Origin: Cephalotus follicularis
Lineage: Eukaryota; Streptophyta; Magnoliopsida; Oxalidales; Cephalotaceae
Assembly: GCA_001972305.1 (NCBI GenBank)
Contig: BDDD01000543.1
Span: 168,409 to 232,408, forward strand
DNA: 64,000 nt
Reading direction: 5' to 3'
Shown here: piece after piece, positions 60,568-64,000 of the stretch
Position numbering within the stretch: position 1 is the stretch's first letter
Layout of the letters: the number at the start of each line of letters is the position of its first letter
Notes under the pieces: model-generated
Told to the model about the DNA's origin: nothing
The model's input: the letters and a program-made list of their open reading frames with translations, nothing else
Databases searched by the model: none
Position numbers and translations under genes: made by a program

Positions 60568-61298
60568 TTCCATACCAGTTTGGACGGTGGGCTGTTTAGG
60601 AAAAAAGGGGTTTTTGCCATTTTTGTTTATCTGATTTTCCTTCTTTGTTCGAAAACGAATCTGCAAGAAAGGAAACATATTAGTGGCACGATTTTATCAT
60701 TAATTTTACACGTTTTGTTGTTTTAAAAACTGATCACTACAATTCTTTGAAAGTCATATGCACATTTTTAACAAATGCAAACAGTAACTTTCCAAGCCTT
60801 TTTCTGCATCGTTTTTGACGTCTTTTGAAGGTAATTTCTAAACGAAAGTTGTAGTATGTACTCTGTAGTTTATGTATCAACCGTTAGTTTCAAATGCAAA
60901 CATGCTAGAATTCATTTTGATCATGTTTTTAGAGGCCTGTTGAAATAAATTTCTGCTGTTTGGATTCATTATGTATTTCTTATCTTTACATGTTTGAATT
61001 GATACACCGGTGTTTAAAGCAACGAATTCATGTTATAGATATATATATGTCACTGATTTTTGGATTTATACACAGAAAAATTCGGATTGTAGTTAGGTTT
61101 GCATAAACTGTCTATATACCAGAAAATTATGTTTCAAAATGTGTTTTACTTTTTGGATGTAATCATATGTATATCTGGCGTTTTGAACTTAAAAATAATG
61201 TCTTAAGAACCCGCATGTCGGTAATTATGCTTTGTGTTTAAGAAAAATCAGATGTGACCATGGATTTGAAAATATTTTTCTACAACTGGAATTCTATG

Positions 61299-61443
61299 TT
61301 CGACACAAACCGTCGACGCTTATTCCTTGAGCGTCGCCGCTTTGTACTGTTTTGTGTTTTGGTCAGTCGACTCTTTATTCAACGCTTTGTCCTTTTGTGC
61401 AATGAAACCGTCGACGCCTAGGAACAAACTGTCGACGCTTTAT
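61299..61443 (+). repeat. GTCGAC-unit cluster 2, B 3' LTR
   Basis: About seven units collinear with 46141-46285, about 0.87 kb from cluster 1. Confidence 0.8.
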
Positions 61444-62873
61444 CTGACAGTTTCGATAATTGCTACTTTTTATGTTATGTGATGTTTGGACTCATATGTT
61501 TAGGTCTTAATATCATTCGTGGTGGAGTTTAGGACACTTCTAGGGTGCTTTTGTCCGGTATTCTAGATTGCTTAGACTTTCGACTTGCTAAAGTACGGAT
61601 TCTTCGATTCTTTGATATTCTGTCGGTTAAATTAAACAAAGTTAATTTTTACTGATACATCGTTCTTGAACGGATTTATGCTTTCATGATTATGCTCCTG
61701 GTTTTATTCGGAATAAAATTCATATTTTGATTGAATATCTTCATTTTGATAATAATATTACTGAAATGAATTTATTATCGTTACATTGGATATTGATTTT
61801 AATATACATATTTTCTGTTATCGAAAATGTGTTATTGTTTGGACATGGCTTCCACTTTAGGGAGTATGTTATATTTTAGATACATATCAGATTTTGATTT
61901 GATTTTTTATATGAAAGTATGATCCTTTTTAAATAATTTCAGATATGTCTGGAGACAGTTACATAAGTATGTTTTAGAATTGTTTTAGAATAAAACAATA
62001 TTTTTAACATAATAACATACAGAGAAAAACCCTACCTATGAGGTATCATAGGCATGTTCTTTGGCACGGAGGACATGACACCTACCGTGGCGGTGTGATC
62101 GGTCTACGGCTTCTCTTCTAAATATGTATCCTGAGAGTAGGATATGGATCCTTTTGAGGTGTATGAGTATACTCTAGTTATTGTCAGAATTCAGAAATTC
62201 AGTATTTGGGATTGTTTGTGTAGTGTCGTACACGACTTTTCCGTCAGGGCATGTGGGCCTCGCGAACCCCTTGCACCTATATATGTATGTATGTCAGAAT
62301 TCTCTGTTATGGAATTATGAAATCAGATAAAGTTTTGAATTATGATAATACGTTTTTCGTAAAGTTACGACGATTTTATAACTGCTCATTTTTAAATATT
62401 CTACTTTACATTTTGAAGAATATTTATTATGTTACTTTGCTAAATTTAAAGTTCCAATTATTTATTCACCATTTACTGTTTTACTTCCTTATCCGTACTG
62501 AGGTTTGCTCAGCCGCGTTTTTGTTTCTATGCGGCAGGTTTCCAGAAGGATGGGGGAAACGTGTGATGCGAGTTACCCAGTTGTCAGAGGATCAGCTAGG
62601 AGTTAATCCATTGTGTTTTCAGTAGTGTTGATCATATTTTTAGTTAATATCAGACTAGTTTCCTCTTAAACAATATTTGGATATCGGATTATGGTTTGCT
62701 TTTACTTATGTATTTTAAGGTTTTTAGACTTTGTTCAACATCGGATTTGTTTTAAGTTATGTTTCAGACCACCACATCCGTTTCGCATCAGTCTTTTGTT
62801 TAAGTATTCTGTTATGTTTCGGTTTTGTATTATGACCTATAAGGGCTCCCACCATCGGGGGTGTTACACGATA

Positions 62874-63419
62874 TGTTGGTTTGAAGTTGGTGAACAGAGA
62901 CTTGTGGGACCTAAGCTTGTTGAAGAAACAACTGAGAAGGCAAGTTATCAGGGAAAGACTTCTTACCGCACAAAGGAGACAAAAGAGTTATGCAGATCAC
63001 CGCAGGCAAGAGTTGGAGTTCACCGTGGGCGATCATGTATTCCTTAAAGTCTCCCCGACTAAAGGAATTATGAGGTTTGGCAAGAAAGGAAAGCTATCCC
63101 CTCGATTTATAGGACCTTTTGAGTTCCTTTAGAGAGTGGATGTCGTCACCTACCGACTTGCCTTACCACCCAGCCAAGCGGATCTACACAATGTATTCCA
63201 TGTCTTGCTGTTGAAGAAGTATTGCAATGGGAACCATTGGATTTGAGAATGGATAAGATTTTCGAAGAGATACCTATTTAGATTCTCGATCGTCGAATTA
63301 AACAGTTGAGGAGCAAAACCATTCCGCTAGTGAAAGAGTTGTGGCAATACCGCGAAATGGAGGATGCTACCTGTGAAAGAGAAGAAGATATGAAGGCCAT
63401 GTATCCCCATTTGTTTTAA
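62874..63419 (+). pseudogene. Element A gag-pol fossil, block 3 (integrase C-terminus and chromodomain-like tail)
   Basis: It resumes after the right CGATA with WFEVGEQ..VGPKLVEETT-like sequence, GDHVFLKVSPTKGIMRFGKKGKLSPRFIGPFEFL (the GPY/F module, about 63025-63130) and a tail with SKTIPLVKELWQYREMEDAT ending PHLF at 63419. It shows several breaks. Confidence 0.85.
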
Positions 63420-63449
63420 CCTTAGAGGATCTCGGGATGGTATTTCTTT

Positions 63450-63462
63450 AAGGAGGGGAGGA
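63450..63462 (+). other. Element A polypurine tract
   Basis: AAGGAGGGGAGGA abuts the 3' LTR start at 63463. Confidence 0.85.
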
Positions 63463-64000
63463 TGTAGTGCCCCTTAATGTTATACGAAATTATTATATAT
63501 GTATGTGTGCTAAGGGACTTGAGAAATTAATTCTCTTATTTGGACCACAGATGAAATTGGATTTGGGGAGGAATGGTTTGGGCTGGAATCCTTTTCTTCT
63601 TGGATGGATTGGGCCTTGAGAAAAAGTTTGTGAGTGGGCGAAAAGGTATGGAGAAAGAGAGTAGAGAATTGGCCCAAAGAGTGGTAGAATTCGGTTGTTG
63701 TGTGGCACTTTCTAGATCTTTCCTTCCATGGTTATAATAAGAATGAGACCTTGTGAGACGCTTTTTGGACATTCTTACTCACTTCCATTCTGGAAAAATT
63801 GAGAGAAAGGTGAGGAAGTGGAAGATGGGGCATGGTGTCATGAGAAAGATGAGAGTCAAAAGCCTCATGTGCTCCACATAAATCCCGCATCTCCTGGAAG
63901 TGAAGGAGTTATGCCAGAGTGGAGAAGAGAAGGAAGTTGTGGTGCGTAGCAGCTCCAGACCTAGAGGAAGTTATTGATTCAAGAAGGAATCGGACGATCA
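63463..64000 (+). repeat. Element A 3' LTR, first part (continues beyond window)
   Basis: It starts TGTAGTGCCCCTTAAT and is collinear with 35108-35690, with about 8% differences in the first 265 bases. The LTR end and right target duplication lie outside the window. Confidence 0.88.

Larger units (their letters stand above)
45144..62868 (+). mobile_element. Element B: Ty3/gypsy chromovirus (Tekay/Del-like), full-length layout, broken, carrying element C
   Basis: Both LTRs are 2568 bp (45144-47711 and 60301-62868), starting TGTAATATCCCG and ending GTGTTACA. The 5-bp target duplication CGATA is exact (45139-45143 and 62869-62873). The interior holds a PBS at 47717, gag-protease 47885-49435, pol 57273-60245 and a polypurine tract at 60288-60300; C is inserted between protease and RT. 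LTRs differ by roughly 2-4% in the stretches I compared, suggesting about one to one and a half million years at commonly used plant rates. Apart from the C insertion only a handful of breaks are visible. Confidence 0.95.
60301..62868 (+). repeat. Element B 3' LTR (2568 bp)
   Basis: It is collinear with 45144-47711 and followed by the right CGATA duplication. It contains both GTCGAC-unit clusters. Confidence 0.95.
35108..64000 (+). mobile_element. Element A: old Ty3/gypsy chromovirus fossil, host of nested insertions, runs past window end
   Basis: It has the same family structure as D: a 5' LTR 35108-37376, gag-pol in three blocks separated by insertions (37498-40557, 44752-45143, 62874-63419), polypurine tract 63450-63462, and a 3' LTR from 63463 to beyond the window. 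The start of the 3' LTR differs from the 5' copy at about 8% of the first 265 positions, so A is clearly older than B and C inside it. The inserts are the H/I composite (40558-44751) and B (45144-62868) with C within. Roughly ten or more breaks are present apart from the insertions. Confidence 0.88.

Overview
This window looks like gene-poor, repeat-packed plant nuclear DNA, most likely from an angiosperm with heavy retrotransposon content. The evidence is a dense stack of Ty3/gypsy LTR elements with chromovirus-type pol (chromodomain-like C-termini, probably the Tekay/Del lineage), primer-binding sites that match plant initiator tRNA-Met (TGGTATCAGAGC type), a Ty1/copia remnant and a fragment of a non-chromovirus Tat/Ogre-type reverse transcriptase. 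I found no convincing host gene, tRNA, rRNA or CRISPR array. The species cannot be told from the sequence alone.

Layout. 1-1187 is the 3' part of an LTR (family I). 1188-3049 is unassigned sequence with a cluster of telo-box motifs (AAACCCTA). 3050-8381 is the minus-strand remnant of element G (gag start, PBS, long LTR), whose LTR is interrupted at about 4521-6893 by AT-rich sequence and a Tat/Ogre-like RT fragment. 8432-34431 is element D (plus strand, old). Its 5' LTR received element F (8804-17969, minus, TSD TTCGA) and its 3' LTR received element E (25083-33784, minus). 34432-35107 is a Ty1/copia gag-protease remnant. 35108 to beyond the window end is element A (plus, same family as D). 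A carries a composite insert of two LTR pieces, H and I (40558-44751), and an element B (45144-62868, TSD CGATA). B carries element C (49436-57267, TSD TTTTC/ATTTC). A>B>C is thus a three-deep nest.

Relative age follows from nesting and from by-eye LTR comparison. B, C, E and F have LTR pairs differing by only a few percent. A and D, which hold them, have pairs differing by about 8-10% or more. This fits an older A/D wave followed by a more recent burst. All coding regions are fossils with interrupted frames; none looks intact.

The most unusual signal is not a gene. LTRs of several otherwise different families (B, C, E, F, and in part G and H) carry clusters of short degenerate units built on the palindrome GTCGAC, usually two clusters per LTR spaced about 0.9-1.1 kb apart. 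The units come in two dialects, GTCGACGCTT (B, F, G) and CAGTCGACTG (C, E, H). C and F are the same family by coding region and LTR arms, yet use different dialects. The A/D family instead carries two other kinds of LTR-internal arrays: GCCGAGCA-type and GTGAACCTAAGGGTGAATTC-type.
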